64,000 bases of DNA, from the NCBI RefSeq assembly GCF_900111925.1, contig NZ_FOKA01000011.1, positions 93,278 through 157,277 on the forward strand, written 5' to 3'. A program made the translations under genes and the position numbers. Shown here in pieces: positions 1 through 9,684 of this stretch (positions are counted from its first letter, which is position 1; each line of letters opens with the position of its first letter). Below the pieces are notes generated by a model, which was not told the origin of the DNA, ran no database searches, and saw only the letters and a program-made list of their open reading frames with translations. Source of the stretch: Cellulomonas marina (GTDB lineage: Bacteria > Actinomycetota > Actinomycetes > Actinomycetales > Cellulomonadaceae).

Positions 1-51
1 ATCGCGGACGCGCGGCCCCCGGGGGGCGGGCGCCGCGACAGGAGGCCGACG

Positions 52-2010
52 ATGCAGGACCGCACGCAGCACCCGACGACGGACGGCGCGTCCGCGGACG
101 GCCACGGCGTCGACCCTGCCGCCGGGCCTGCCGTCGCCTCCTCCGGCACCCCGTCCGGCACGCACCCGTCCTGGCGGCCCACCGGCTCCGCGGACCCGGG
201 GGAGGGCGCGCACCCGCTGTTCGACCGCGTGCCGGGCGAGGCACCGGCGCCGTCCCCGCTCGATGCCTTCGAGCCCGAGCGGCCGCCGCGCCGTGGTCGC
301 CGTGCCCTCGTCGCCGTCGGCGTGCCCGTGCTGCTGCTCGGCGCCTACGCCGGCGCCTCCTGGGCGCTGGCCGACCGGGTGCCGCGCGGCGCGAGCGTCG
401 CGGGCGTCGCCATCGGCGGGCTCGGCGCCGACGAGGCGGTGCGGGCGCTCGAGGACGGCCTCGCCGACCGTGCGGCCGAGCCGGTCGCCGTCACCGCGCA
501 GGACGTGCGGGCCCAGGTCCAGCCCGCCGAGGCGGGGCTGACGCTCGACGCGCGGGCCACGGTCGACGCGCTGACCGGCTTCGACCTCCTGCAGCCCGCG
601 CACCTGTGGTACCAGCTCGTCGGCGTCGGTGCGCGCGAGCCGGTGACCACGGTCGACGAGGACCGGCTGGAGGCGGCCGTCGAGGCGCTCGAGGGGCCGC
701 TGGCGCTCGCGCCCGTGGACGGGGCGGTGCTGTTCGTCGACGGCGCCCCGGAGCGCACCGACGCGGCGGAGGGCTGGTCCCTCGACGCGGCCGGTGCGCG
801 CGAGGTGCTCGTCGCGGACTGGCTGGACGCCGCGCAGCCGCTGCCGCTGCCGACGGAGGTCGTCGAGCCCGCGGTGGACGACGAGGCGGCGCAGGCCGCG
901 CTCGTGGAGGTCGCCGAGCCCCTGGTCTCCGCGCCCGTGTCCGTGCAGGTCCGCGACCGGCTCGCGGTGCTCGAGCCGGCGACGCTGGCAGCCGCGGCCC
1001 GGATGGTGCCCCAGGACGGCGGGCTCGTGCTCGACCTCGACGGCGCCGCCCTGGCCGACGCGGTCCTGGCGCAGGTGCCCGACCTGCTCACCCCGGCCGC
1101 GGACGCGCGCTTCGAGTTCGTCGACGACCGGCCGGTCGTCGTGCCGGGGACGCCCGGCACGAGCCTGGACGCCGAGGCGCTGGCGGCGGCGGTGACGGCG
1201 GCCAGCACCGCCGAGGAGCGGACCGCCGCGGTCGAGCTCGTCGAGACCGACCCGGAGCAGTCCGCGCAGGAGCTCGAGGCGTTGGGCGTGACGCAGGTCG
1301 TCTCCGAGTTCGCGACACCGCTGACCAGCGAGCCGCGCCGCACGGTCAACATCACCAACGGCGCCGCCAAGATCAACGGCACGCTCGTCCGCCCGGGCGA
1401 GGAGTTCTCGCTCACGGAGGCGCTGGGGCCGATCGACGCCGCGCACGGCTACGTGGAGGCCGGCGCCATCGTCTCCGGCGAGCACACCGACGCCTGGGGC
1501 GGCGGGCTGTCCCAGGTGTCCACCACGACGTTCAACGCCGCCTACCTGGCCGGCATGGTCGACGTCGAGCACAAGCCCCACAGCGAGTGGTTCTCCCGCT
1601 ACCCGGCCGGTCGCGAGGCGACGATCTTCACGGGCGTGCTCGACATGCGGTGGGCCAACGACACGCCCCACGGCGCGCTCGTGCAGGCCTGGGTGTCCGA
1701 CGGGCAGATGCACGTGCGCCTCTGGGGGACCCCGTACTGGACGGTGGAGACCTCGACGAGCGGGCGCTCGCGCGTCGTGCAGCCGACGACGGTCTACTCC
1801 CAGTCGCCGACGTGCGAGCCCCAGTCCGCGGGCAACCCCGGCTTCACCATCACCGTGACGCGCACGAAGAGCGCGCAGGGCGTCGAACCGCGGACCGAGC
1901 AGGAGACCTGGACCTACAAGCCGCAGAACCAGGTCGTGTGCGGCCCCGACCCGGCCGACGCCCCGCCGCCGGCGGACGAGGGTCAGCCGCCGGCCCAGGG
2001 CGGCGACTGA
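52..2010 (+). CDS. VanW family protein, membrane anchored
   Basis: A 652-residue surface protein with a disordered, Pro/Gly/Asp-rich cytoplasmic head (about 1-85), one membrane segment (about 87-107, core VGVPVLLLGAYAGASWALA), extracytoplasmic repeats resembling peptidoglycan-binding type 4 domains (about 110-410), and a VanW domain (about 420-570, with NGAAKINGTLVRPGEEFS and GGGLSQVSTT). VanW proteins are cell-envelope proteins of unknown biochemical role; here there is no van resistance cluster, so no resistance should be inferred. The ATG at 52 is preceded by AGGAGG at 40-45, six nt away. The tail (about 570-652) is Pro/Gln rich. The 3' end overlaps the convergent small gene by 28 bp. Confidence 0.9.
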   Translation: MQDRTQHPTTDGASADGHGVDPAAGPAVASSGTPSGTHPSWRPTGSADPGEGAHPLFDRVPGEAPAPSPLDAFEPERPPRRGRRALVAVGVPVLLLGAYAGASWALADRVPRGASVAGVAIGGLGADEAVRALEDGLADRAAEPVAVTAQDVRAQVQPAEAGLTLDARATVDALTGFDLLQPAHLWYQLVGVGAREPVTTVDEDRLEAAVEALEGPLALAPVDGAVLFVDGAPERTDAAEGWSLDAAGAREVLVADWLDAAQPLPLPTEVVEPAVDDEAAQAALVEVAEPLVSAPVSVQVRDRLAVLEPATLAAAARMVPQDGGLVLDLDGAALADAVLAQVPDLLTPAADARFEFVDDRPVVVPGTPGTSLDAEALAAAVTAASTAEERTAAVELVETDPEQSAQELEALGVTQVVSEFATPLTSEPRRTVNITNGAAKINGTLVRPGEEFSLTEALGPIDAAHGYVEAGAIVSGEHTDAWGGGLSQVSTTTFNAAYLAGMVDVEHKPHSEWFSRYPAGREATIFTGVLDMRWANDTPHGALVQAWVSDGQMHVRLWGTPYWTVETSTSGRSRVVQPTTVYSQSPTCEPQSAGNPGFTITVTRTKSAQGVEPRTEQETWTYKPQNQVVCGPDPADAPPPADEGQPPAQGGD

Positions 2011-2264
2011 CCCGACGGACCGTCGCCGCCCGCCGCCCGGGGCGCACGCCGGGCCGGGGGCGGCGGCACGGTCTTCGCGAGCACGACGTCGGCCGCCGGC
2101 ACGTCCACGTCGCCGTGCCGCGTGCGGATGCGCAGCCCCGCGGCGTCCGACGTGAGCACGTCGCCCAGCACGTCGGTGAGCCGCGGCTCGCCCGGTGCCG
2201 CCTCGGGCCGCACGCGGCGCACGACGACCCGCGTCCCCGGCGCCCACGCGCGCCAGGCGGGCAC
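1983..2264 (-). CDS. Stand-alone SH3-like domain protein (Rv0428c/cg3035 N-terminal type)
   Basis: A 93-residue protein whose central part (GTRVVVRRVRP, TDVLGDV, DVDVPAADVVLAKTVPPPP) resembles the SH3-like N-terminal domain of the Rv0428c/cg3035 family of GNAT acetyltransferases; the acetyltransferase domain itself is absent. It is divergent from fdxA and runs tail to tail with the VanW gene, overlapping its last 28 bp. The GTG at 2264 is the first plausible start; GTG at 2282 or 2303 are alternatives and none has a strong ribosome site. A TAGTAT -10-like hexamer reads into it at 2346-2341. Function unknown; family resemblance is from memory of the motif, not a search. Confidence 0.5.
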   Translation of the reverse strand: MPAWRAWAPGTRVVVRRVRPEAAPGEPRLTDVLGDVLTSDAAGLRIRTRHGDVDVPAADVVLAKTVPPPPARRAPRAAGGDGPSGQSPPWAGG

Positions 2265-2340
2265 CCCGTCACCACCGCCCACGCCTGCCCCCGTCCGTCC
2301 CACCTCCCGGCCGCGTGCTGCGGCGCCGGGCAGGTGGGGG

Positions 2341-2347
2341 ATACTAG
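2341..2347. promoter_or_regulatory. Possible divergent -10 for fdxA and the SH3-like gene
   Basis: ATACTAG is a rare AT-rich patch in this region. It reads TAGTAT on the minus strand toward the SH3-like gene and TACTAG on the plus strand toward fdxA. No convincing -35 on either side. Confidence 0.35.
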
Positions 2348-2438
2348 GCGGACCCGCTGGTGGCGGGCGTCCTGCCGGCCCGGCGCGCTGCGCCGGCCCT
2401 GGTCGACCTGCTGCACCGACCCCGTGGAGGGACGACCC

Positions 2439-2765
2439 GTGACGTACGTGATCGCCGAGCCCTGCGTCGACGTCAAGGACAAGGCGTGCATCGACGAGTG
2501 CCCCGTCGACTGCATCTACGAGGGCAGCCGCTCCCTGTACATCCACCCGGACGAGTGCGTGGACTGCGGCGCGTGCGAGCCGGTCTGCCCCGTCGAGGCC
2601 ATCTACTACGAGGACGACGTCCCCGAGCAGTGGAGCCAGTTCTACACCGCCAACGTCGAGTTCTTCTCCGACCTGGGCTCCCCGGGCGGCGCGGCCAAGA
2701 TGGGCCGCATCGAGAAGGACCACCCGATCATCGCCACCCTGCCGCTGCAGGTCCACGGCGACTGA
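2439..2765 (+). CDS. fdxA: Ferredoxin FdxA, 7Fe (3Fe-4S/4Fe-4S)
   Basis: A 108-residue cytosolic electron carrier. The N-terminal cluster motif (EPCVDVKDKACIDECPVDC) and the second motif (CVDCGACEPVCP) give the Cys spacing of a seven-iron ferredoxin with one 3Fe-4S and one 4Fe-4S cluster; the C-terminal extension (about 60-108) is that of the FdxA/FdxC type found in actinobacteria. GTG start at 2439 with GGAGGG at 2426-2431. It is followed 13 bp later by dapC, the same gene pair as Rv1177-Rv1178 of Mycobacterium tuberculosis, so the two are probably co-transcribed. The physiological redox partner cannot be read from sequence. Confidence 0.96.
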   Translation: MTYVIAEPCVDVKDKACIDECPVDCIYEGSRSLYIHPDECVDCGACEPVCPVEAIYYEDDVPEQWSQFYTANVEFFSDLGSPGGAAKMGRIEKDHPIIATLPLQVHGD

Positions 2766-2778
2766 GCCGGACCGCCTC

Positions 2779-3942
2779 GTGGGCCTGGTCACCGGGACCC
2801 TGCCCGACTTCCCGTGGGACCGGCTGACGCCGTACAAGGAGCGGGCGGCCGCGCACGCCGACGGCCTCGTCGACCTGTCCGTCGGCACGCCCGTCGACCC
2901 GACGCCCGCGCTCGTGCGCGAGGCGCTCGTGGCCGCGGCCGACTCCCCGGGCTACCCGACGACGGCCGGCACGCCCGCGCTGCGGCAGGCCGTCGTCGAC
3001 TGGTTCGCCCGGCGGCGCGGCGTCCCGGGGCTCGACCCCGCCGGCGTGCTGCCGACGGTGGGCTCCAAGGAGCTCGTCGCCCTGCTGCCCGCCCTCCTCG
3101 GGCTCGGCGGCGGGGACGTGGTGCTGCACCCGGTCACCGCGTACCCGACCTACGACGTCGGGGCTCGCCTCGCCGGGGCGACGCCCGAGCCGGTGGACGC
3201 GGTCGTCGAGCGCCTGACGGACGGGCCCGACGACGTGCGACTGGTCTGGCTCAACACGCCCGGCAACCCCGACGGCGCGGTGCTGGGCGTCGAGGCGCTG
3301 GCGGCGGTCGTGGCGGCGGCCCGCGCGGCCACCGCCCGCACCGGGCGGCCCGTGGTGGTCGCCTCCGACGAGTGCTACGCCGAGCTGCCGTGGGACGAGC
3401 CGTGGGCCGGCGAGGGCGTCCCGTCGCTGCTCGACCCGCGCGTGACGGGCGGCGACGTGTCGGGGCTGCTCGTCGCCTACTCCCTGTCCAAGCAGTCCAA
3501 CCTCGCCGGCTACCGCGCGGCGTTCCTCGCGGGGGACCCGGGGCTCGTCGGGCCGCTGCTCGAGGTGCGCAAGCACGCGGGCTTCCTCGTGCCGGGGCCG
3601 GTGCAGGCGGCGACGACGGTCGCGCTCGGGGACGACGCGCACGTGGCCGAGCAGCGCGAGCGCTACCGCCGCCGGCGCGCGGTCCTGCGGGCGGCCGTCG
3701 AGGACGCGGGCTACGTCGTCACGCGGTCGCACGCCGGGCTGTACCTGTGGGTGCGGCCGCAGGCGGGCCCCGACGGCGTCGTCCCGGGGTCCTGGGACAC
3801 CGTCGCGGCCCTCGCCGACCGGGGCGTGCTCGTCGCCCCGGGGGAGTTCTACGGCCCCGCCGGGGCGGGCTACGTCCGCATGGCGCTCACCGCGACCGAC
3901 GACGCCGTCGACCGGGCCGCCGCGCGCCTGCGTGCGGGGTGA
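2779..3942 (+). CDS. dapC: Succinyldiaminopimelate transaminase DapC
   Basis: A 387-residue fold-type I PLP aminotransferase that makes N-succinyl-LL-2,6-diaminopimelate (acting reversibly) in the succinylase branch of lysine/DAP synthesis. Visible features: the GSKE glycine loop near residue 95, LVWLNTPGNPDG, SDECYAELPW, and SLSKQSNLAGYR, in which Lys238 should form the Schiff base. Length is normal for actinobacterial DapC. The GTG at 2779 lies 13 bp after fdxA, and a second GTC-rich stretch follows without a better start. dapD and dapE lie 2.5-4 kb downstream, so three lysine-pathway genes are clustered but in separate units. Confidence 0.94.
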   Translation: MGLVTGTLPDFPWDRLTPYKERAAAHADGLVDLSVGTPVDPTPALVREALVAAADSPGYPTTAGTPALRQAVVDWFARRRGVPGLDPAGVLPTVGSKELVALLPALLGLGGGDVVLHPVTAYPTYDVGARLAGATPEPVDAVVERLTDGPDDVRLVWLNTPGNPDGAVLGVEALAAVVAAARAATARTGRPVVVASDECYAELPWDEPWAGEGVPSLLDPRVTGGDVSGLLVAYSLSKQSNLAGYRAAFLAGDPGLVGPLLEVRKHAGFLVPGPVQAATTVALGDDAHVAEQRERYRRRRAVLRAAVEDAGYVVTRSHAGLYLWVRPQAGPDGVVPGSWDTVAALADRGVLVAPGEFYGPAGAGYVRMALTATDDAVDRAAARLRAG

Positions 3943-3952
3943 CGCCGCAGGT

Positions 3953-3968
3953 CGTGAGGGACCTCACA
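3953..3968. promoter_or_regulatory. CRP/GlxR-like palindrome upstream of citrate synthase
   Basis: CGTGA-GGGACC-TCACA matches the CRP/GlxR consensus TGTGA-N6-TCACA at 9 of 10 positions, with a perfect GTGA/TCAC core. It is centred about 178 bp upstream of the gltA ATG and about 70 bp upstream of the start site expected from the TACCGT box at 4018-4023. Confidence 0.5.
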
Positions 3969-4017
3969 GGCGCGGCAGGGGGTCGGGCGGGGTTCGCCGA
4001 CGGCCGCCCGCGGCGGG

Positions 4018-4023
4018 TACCGT
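4018..4023 (+). promoter_or_regulatory. Possible -10 box for gltA
   Basis: TACCGT fits TANNNT and would give a leader of about 110 nt before gltA. No clear -35. Confidence 0.35.
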
Positions 4024-4138
4024 CGACCCGCGCACGACCACAGGACCACGAGACCTCGTGGACCGGTGCCGCGCCACGACCGCGCGAGGAGGCCGTCGGG
4101 CACGGGGCACCGCTCAGGGGGCCGAGAGAGGAACACCG

Positions 4139-5437
<1,299 letters not shown>

Positions 5438-5449
5438 CCGGACGGTGAC

Positions 5450-5478
5450 GCGGCCGGGCGCACGGGCGCCCCGGCCGC
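5450..5478. terminator. Hairpin between convergent gltA and transglycosylase-like gene
   Basis: Arms GCGGCCGGGCGC (5450-5461) and GCGCCCCGGCCGC (5466-5478) pair with one bulged base around an ACGG loop. No T run, so a bidirectional, GC-rich stem terminator is the best reading. Confidence 0.6.
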
Positions 5479-5495
5479 CGTCGCAGGCCTGAGGG

Positions 5496-6509
5496 TCAGG
5501 GCGTGGCGGCGAACCCGACGACGGCCGTCCCGGGTGCCGGGGCCGCCGCGTCGGTCGGCGTCGTCGTCGCCCAGCCCGGCGTCCCGCGCTCCCAGCGGGC
5601 GGTCGCGGTCTCGACGCTCGTCGCGCCCGTCGCCCACGCCGTCGCGACCGCCCACTGCGCCGCCGCCCAGCCGCCGCGCGACGGGTCGTCCGGCGTGCGG
5701 GCCGCCAGGTCGAGCACGACCCGGGGGCTGCCGTCCGCCGCCGCGCCGGTCGAGACGGCGGCGCCGAGGTCCTGGGCGGCGCGCGCCCCGAGCGCCGCCG
5801 CGCGGTCGGCGGCCGTGGGCGCCGGGGTGCCCGCGGCACCGTCCACCGCGTGCAGGTCGCAGGTGAGGACGGCGGGGGACCAGCCCGTCAGGGCCGAGGC
5901 CCAGGCCCGGGACCGCACCTCGTGCTGGGCGTACGCGTCCGGGAACGCCGAACGCTGCACCGCCTGCGCCGCCACGGTGACCGGCAGGTCGGCCCAGCCC
6001 TCGACCTCGACGAGGGCGTCGTAGAACCGGCCCGTCGCGTGCACGCGGTCCTGCACCTGCTCGGCGGTGCCCCACCCCTGCGACGGCCGCTGCTGGAACA
6101 GCCCCAAGGAGTCCCGGTCGCCGTACGTGACGTTGACGAGACCCGACTCCTGCAGCGTCGTGGCCAGCGCGATCGTCGCCGCCCGCGCGGGCAGGCCGCG
6201 CGCGACCGCCGCACCTGCGACGAGGGCGGCGTTGTCGGCCTGCTCGGGGGTCAGGTGCCAGTCCGTGCCGTCGAGCGTCGTCGAGCACCGCTCCGCGGCG
6301 AGGCCCGGCGCTCCGCGGTCGAGGAACGCCAGCACGGCGGCCACCGCGCCGGTGCCCAGCGCCCCGAGGGCGACGAGCACGACGAGCGCGCGCAGCAGGC
6401 GGGCCGCGGGCCCGGGGCCCCGGCCGGCACCACGACCGCCGCCGGACCCGGCGCCCGACCCGGTCCTCGGGCGCGGCGGCCGCGCCGGCCCGGCCGGACG
6501 GCCCGGCAC
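5496..6509 (-). CDS. Membrane-anchored lysozyme/transglycosylase-like protein
   Basis: A 337-residue protein with a short Pro/Arg/Gly-rich cytoplasmic N-terminus, one membrane helix (about 43-66, LLRALVVLVALGALGTGAVAAVLAFL) and an extracytoplasmic domain. The stretch ATTLQESGLVNVTYGDRDSL followed by GLFQQRPSQGWGT is the core of the actinobacterial lytic-transglycosylase-like fold, with the Glu of LQESG as likely catalytic acid. Members are often misnamed heavy-metal transporters. It probably acts on peptidoglycan outside the membrane; activity is inferred. GTG at 6509 begins 2 nt after the dapD stop, so it is co-transcribed with dapD, which supplies a cell-wall precursor pathway. Confidence 0.8.
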   Translation of the reverse strand: MPGRPAGPARPPRPRTGSGAGSGGGRGAGRGPGPAARLLRALVVLVALGALGTGAVAAVLAFLDRGAPGLAAERCSTTLDGTDWHLTPEQADNAALVAGAAVARGLPARAATIALATTLQESGLVNVTYGDRDSLGLFQQRPSQGWGTAEQVQDRVHATGRFYDALVEVEGWADLPVTVAAQAVQRSAFPDAYAQHEVRSRAWASALTGWSPAVLTCDLHAVDGAAGTPAPTAADRAAALGARAAQDLGAAVSTGAAADGSPRVVLDLAARTPDDPSRGGWAAAQWAVATAWATGATSVETATARWERGTPGWATTTPTDAAAPAPGTAVVGFAATP

Positions 6510-6511
6510 GC

Positions 6512-7516
6512 TCAGTTCGCGTGCAGGGCCGCGTTGAGCTCGACGCCCACGCCCTCGCGCGGCACCGCCTCGACCCCGCCGGTGAGGGAGTTGCGCCGGA
6601 ACAGCAGCCCGTCGGCACCGGCCAGCTCGCGCGCCCGCACCACGCGGGGGGCGGCCTCGTCGCCCGGCCGGGGGAGCAGCGTCACCTTGGCGCCGGCCGT
6701 CAGGTACAGCCCCGCCTCGACCACGCAGTCGTCGCCCAGCGGGATGCCGAGCCCGGCGTTGGCCCCCAGCAGCGTCCGGCGGCCGATCGACACGACGTGC
6801 TTCCCGCCCCCGGACAGCGTGCCCATGATCGAGGCGCCGCCCCCGACGTCCGACCCGTCGCCGACGACGACGCCCGCGGAGATGCGCCCCTCGACCATGG
6901 AGGTGCCCGTCGTGCCGGCGTTGTAGTTGACGAAGCCCTCGTGCATGACGGTCGTGCCCGGCGCGAGGTGCGCCCCCAGCCGCACGCGTGACGCGTCGGC
7001 CACGCGCACGCCGGCGGGGACGACGTAGTCCGTCATCCGCGGGAACTTGTCGACGCCGTGCACCGTCGGCGCCACCCCCGTCGCGGCGCGCACGCGCAGC
7101 CGCACGTCCTCGAACCCGTCGACGGCGCACGGCCCGCGGTCGGTCCACACCACCGTCGGCAGCACCCCGAAGATCCCGTCGAGCGCGAGCCCGTGGGGCG
7201 CGACCAGCCGGTGCGACAGCAGGTGCAGGCGCAGGTAGGCGTCCGCGGTCGTCGCCGGGGGCGCGGCGAGGTCCAGCACCGTCGTCACGACGGCCGCCCG
7301 CACGCCGCGCAGGTCGTCGTCGCGCTCCGCGGCCGTCAGGCCCTCCGGCACGGGGACGGGGTCCGGGGCCGCCTCGCCCGGCGCCCCGAGCACCGGCTCC
7401 GGGTACCAGACGTCCAGCACCGTGCCGTCGGCCGCGTGGGTGGCGAGCCCGGCCGCCCAGGCGAGGGTCGGTCCGGTCGGGTCGTCGGGGGTGGTGCCGC
7501 TGACGGCCTCGCTCAT
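6512..7516 (-). CDS. dapD: 2,3,4,5-tetrahydropyridine-2,6-dicarboxylate N-succinyltransferase
   Basis: A 334-residue acyltransferase that succinylates tetrahydrodipicolinate in lysine/DAP synthesis. The C-terminal half has the left-handed beta-helix hexapeptide pattern ([60 protein letters not shown]) typical of actinobacterial DapD. Two starts are possible: ATG 7540 and ATG 7516, inside a duplicated 12-nt sequence. I chose 7516 because AGGAG lies 8 nt upstream, while 7540 has no ribosome site. Divergent from dapE across 63 bp; followed at 2 nt by a transglycosylase-like gene. Confidence 0.94.
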   Translation of the reverse strand: MSEAVSGTTPDDPTGPTLAWAAGLATHAADGTVLDVWYPEPVLGAPGEAAPDPVPVPEGLTAAERDDDLRGVRAAVVTTVLDLAAPPATTADAYLRLHLLSHRLVAPHGLALDGIFGVLPTVVWTDRGPCAVDGFEDVRLRVRAATGVAPTVHGVDKFPRMTDYVVPAGVRVADASRVRLGAHLAPGTTVMHEGFVNYNAGTTGTSMVEGRISAGVVVGDGSDVGGGASIMGTLSGGGKHVVSIGRRTLLGANAGLGIPLGDDCVVEAGLYLTAGAKVTLLPRPGDEAAPRVVRARELAGADGLLFRRNSLTGGVEAVPREGVGVELNAALHAN

Positions 7517-7566
7517 CGGCACGCTCCTGGCCTCGCTCATGGGGGAAGGGTACGCAGCGGCCCGGT

Positions 7567-7572
7567 TAGGGT
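7567..7572 (+). promoter_or_regulatory. -10 box, leaderless dapE promoter
   Basis: TAGGGT ends 7 nt before the dapE ATG, so transcription should begin at or next to the start codon; no ribosome site is present. Confidence 0.6.
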
Positions 7573-7579
7573 CGCCGCC

Positions 7580-8728
7580 ATGACGTCCTCCGAGACACCC
7601 CCGCCGTCCGACGCCCCGCGCCCCGTCGTGGACCTGCCCGTCGGGCCGGGGCCGGACGGCACGCCGGACCTCGTCGCGCTGACGGCGGCGCTGTGCGACC
7701 TGCGGTCGGTCAGCGGCGAGGAGACGGCGCTCGCCGACGCCGTCGAGGCGGCCCTGCGGCGGGCCCCGCACCTGGAGGTGCTGCGCGACGGGGACGCGGT
7801 CGTCGCCCGCACGCACCTCGGCCGGGGCGAGCGCGTCGTCGTCGCCGGTCACATCGATACGGTGCCGGTCAACGGCAACCTGCCGACGCGCCTCGTCGTC
7901 GAGGACGGCGTCGAGGTGCTGCGGGGGCGCGGGACGGTCGACATGAAGGGCGGCGTCGCGGTCGCGCTGGCGCTCGCGGTCGAGCTCGACGCGCCCGTGC
8001 GGGACGTCACGTGGGTCTTCTACGACCACGAGGAGGTCGACTCGGCGCTCAACGGGCTGGGGCGCGTGGCGCGGCACCACCCGGACTGGCTCGCGGCGGA
8101 CTTCGCGGTGCTCGGCGAGCCGACGGCCGCGGGCATCGAGGGCGGCTGCAACGGCACGCTGCGGGTGGGGGTGCGCGTGCGCGGCACCGCGGCGCACTCG
8201 GCGCGCGCCTGGATGGGGCGCAACGCCGTGCACGCCGCGGGGGAGGTGCTGCGGCGGCTCGAGGCGTACAGCCCGGCGCAGGTCGAGGTCGACGGGCTGG
8301 TGTACCGCGAGGGCCTCAACGCCGTCCTCGTCAGCGGCGGCGTGGCGACGAACGTCATCCCCGACCTGTGCGTCGTGACGGTGAACTACCGCTTCGCGCC
8401 GTCGCGGTCCGTCGCGGAGGCGGAGGCGCACGTGCGCGAGGTCCTCGCCGGGTTCGACGTCGTCGTCACCGACGCGGCCGCCGGCGCGCGCCCCGGCCTG
8501 GACCACCCCGCGGCCGCCGGCTTCGTCGACGCGGTGCTGGCCGTCACCGGCGGCGCCCCCGCCCCGAAGTACGGGTGGACCGACGTCGCCCGGTTCTCCG
8601 AGCTCGGCGTGCCGGCGGTGAACTTCGGCCCGGGCGACCCGTCGCTGGCCCACCACGACGACGAGCGGGTGCCCACGGCGCAGCTCCGCAGCGTGCACGA
8701 GGCGCTGCGCCGCTGGTTGACGGCCTGA
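7580..8728 (+). CDS. dapE: Succinyl-diaminopimelate desuccinylase DapE
   Basis: A 382-residue M20 di-zinc hydrolase releasing succinate from N-succinyl-LL-DAP. Metal and catalytic motifs: [12 protein letters not shown] (first His and Asp), [10 protein letters not shown] (bridging Asp), [12 protein letters not shown] (catalytic Glu and zinc Glu), [15 protein letters not shown], and a C-terminal HHDDE-like His region ([10 protein letters not shown]). Length fits the actinobacterial DapE group. The ATG at 7580 has no Shine-Dalgarno but a TAGGGT box 7 nt upstream, which argues for a leaderless message. It is divergent from dapD; both use the same short intergenic region. Confidence 0.95.
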   Translation: MTSSETPPPSDAPRPVVDLPVGPGPDGTPDLVALTAALCDLRSVSGEETALADAVEAALRRAPHLEVLRDGDAVVARTHLGRGERVVVAGHIDTVPVNGNLPTRLVVEDGVEVLRGRGTVDMKGGVAVALALAVELDAPVRDVTWVFYDHEEVDSALNGLGRVARHHPDWLAADFAVLGEPTAAGIEGGCNGTLRVGVRVRGTAAHSARAWMGRNAVHAAGEVLRRLEAYSPAQVEVDGLVYREGLNAVLVSGGVATNVIPDLCVVTVNYRFAPSRSVAEAEAHVREVLAGFDVVVTDAAAGARPGLDHPAAAGFVDAVLAVTGGAPAPKYGWTDVARFSELGVPAVNFGPGDPSLAHHDDERVPTAQLRSVHEALRRWLTA

Positions 8729-8782
8729 GGAGCCCGCCCGGCGGGGCCGCGTGCCCGCGTCGTCGGGTCGGGCGGGCGACCC

Positions 8783-8788
8783 TACGCT
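8783..8788 (+). promoter_or_regulatory. -10 box, leaderless promoter of LOG-family gene
   Basis: TACGCT ends 7 nt before the ATG at 8796. Confidence 0.55.
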
Positions 8789-8795
8789 GGCGGGC

Positions 8796-9650
8796 ATGAG
8801 CGACGACGGCACGCCCAGCCCCGGCCGCGGGTACCGCAAGGGACCGGTGCTCCTGCGGCGCAACGAGATCCCGGCGACGACGTCCGACCAGCGCCTGCTG
8901 AGCCCCAGCCGCAGCGCCACCTGGCTGCACGACGACCCCTGGCGGGTCATGCGCATCCAGAGCGAGTTCGTCGAGGGGTTCGGCGCGCTGGCCGAGCTCG
9001 GCCCGGCCGTGTCGGTCTTCGGGTCGGCGCGCACGTCGCCCGACCACCCCGACTACGCGATGGGTCGCGCCGTCGGGCGCGGGCTGGCCGAGGCGGGCTA
9101 CGCCGTGATCACCGGCGGCGGGCCGGGCGTCATGGCGGCCGCGAACCAGGGCGCCTGCGACGCGGGGGGCAAGTCGGTCGGGCTGGGCATCGAGCTGCCC
9201 TTCGAGCAGGGCCTCAACGAGTGGGTCGACCTCGGCGTCAGCTTCCGCTACTTCTTCGCGCGCAAGACGATGTTCGTCAAGTACTCGGAGGGGTTCGTCG
9301 TGCTGCCGGGCGGCTTCGGCACGCTCGACGAGCTGTTCGAGGCGCTCACGCTCGTGCAGACGCACAAGGTCACGAGCTTCCCCGTGGTGCTGCTCAACTC
9401 GGGGTACTGGCGGGGGCTGCTGGACTGGGCGCGGGAGACCCTCGTGCCGCGCGGGATGATCGCGCCGGCCGACCTCGACCTGCTGCGCCTCACCGACGAC
9501 CCCGACGAGGCCGTCGACATCGTCGTGCGGCGTGGGGCCGAGCTGCGCGCGGAGGAGGCTGCGGCCCAGGCGGCGACGCAGGACGCGGTCGAGCGGTCGG
9601 AGCGCGAGACGCAGGAGGCGGGCGGCGCGTCCGCCGGCCCGGCGTCGTGA
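8796..9650 (+). CDS. LOG family protein (TIGR00730, lysine-decarboxylase-like fold)
   Basis: A 284-residue Rossmann-fold protein with SVFGSARTS near residue 70, [14 protein letters not shown] near 105, and the family signature [15 protein letters not shown] near 165. LOG-family members hydrolyse nucleoside 5'-monophosphates with a PGGxGTxxE active site, releasing the base and ribose 5-phosphate; the plant members activate cytokinins. The first 60 residues and the Glu/Ala-rich C-terminal tail are extensions. The gene precedes folP2 as in Mycobacterium tuberculosis (Rv1205-Rv1207). Start is ATG 8796, apparently leaderless. Substrate in this organism is unknown. Confidence 0.88.
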   Translation: MSDDGTPSPGRGYRKGPVLLRRNEIPATTSDQRLLSPSRSATWLHDDPWRVMRIQSEFVEGFGALAELGPAVSVFGSARTSPDHPDYAMGRAVGRGLAEAGYAVITGGGPGVMAAANQGACDAGGKSVGLGIELPFEQGLNEWVDLGVSFRYFFARKTMFVKYSEGFVVLPGGFGTLDELFEALTLVQTHKVTSFPVVLLNSGYWRGLLDWARETLVPRGMIAPADLDLLRLTDDPDEAVDIVVRRGAELRAEEAAAQAATQDAVERSERETQEAGGASAGPAS

Positions 9651-9684
9651 GGACGGCCGTCGGGGCGGGCGACCGAGGCGTCGC

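Noticed and set aside
52..2010. Glycopeptide resistance gene (vanW)
   Set aside because: VanW-domain proteins are common in actinobacteria; no vanHAX or vanRS genes are nearby, so a resistance role is not supported.
606..2440. Long Arg/Gly-rich open frame on the plus strand running through the VanW gene to fdxA
   Set aside because: Only the fdxA part (from 2439) has family motifs; the rest is an out-of-frame shadow typical for 75 % GC DNA.
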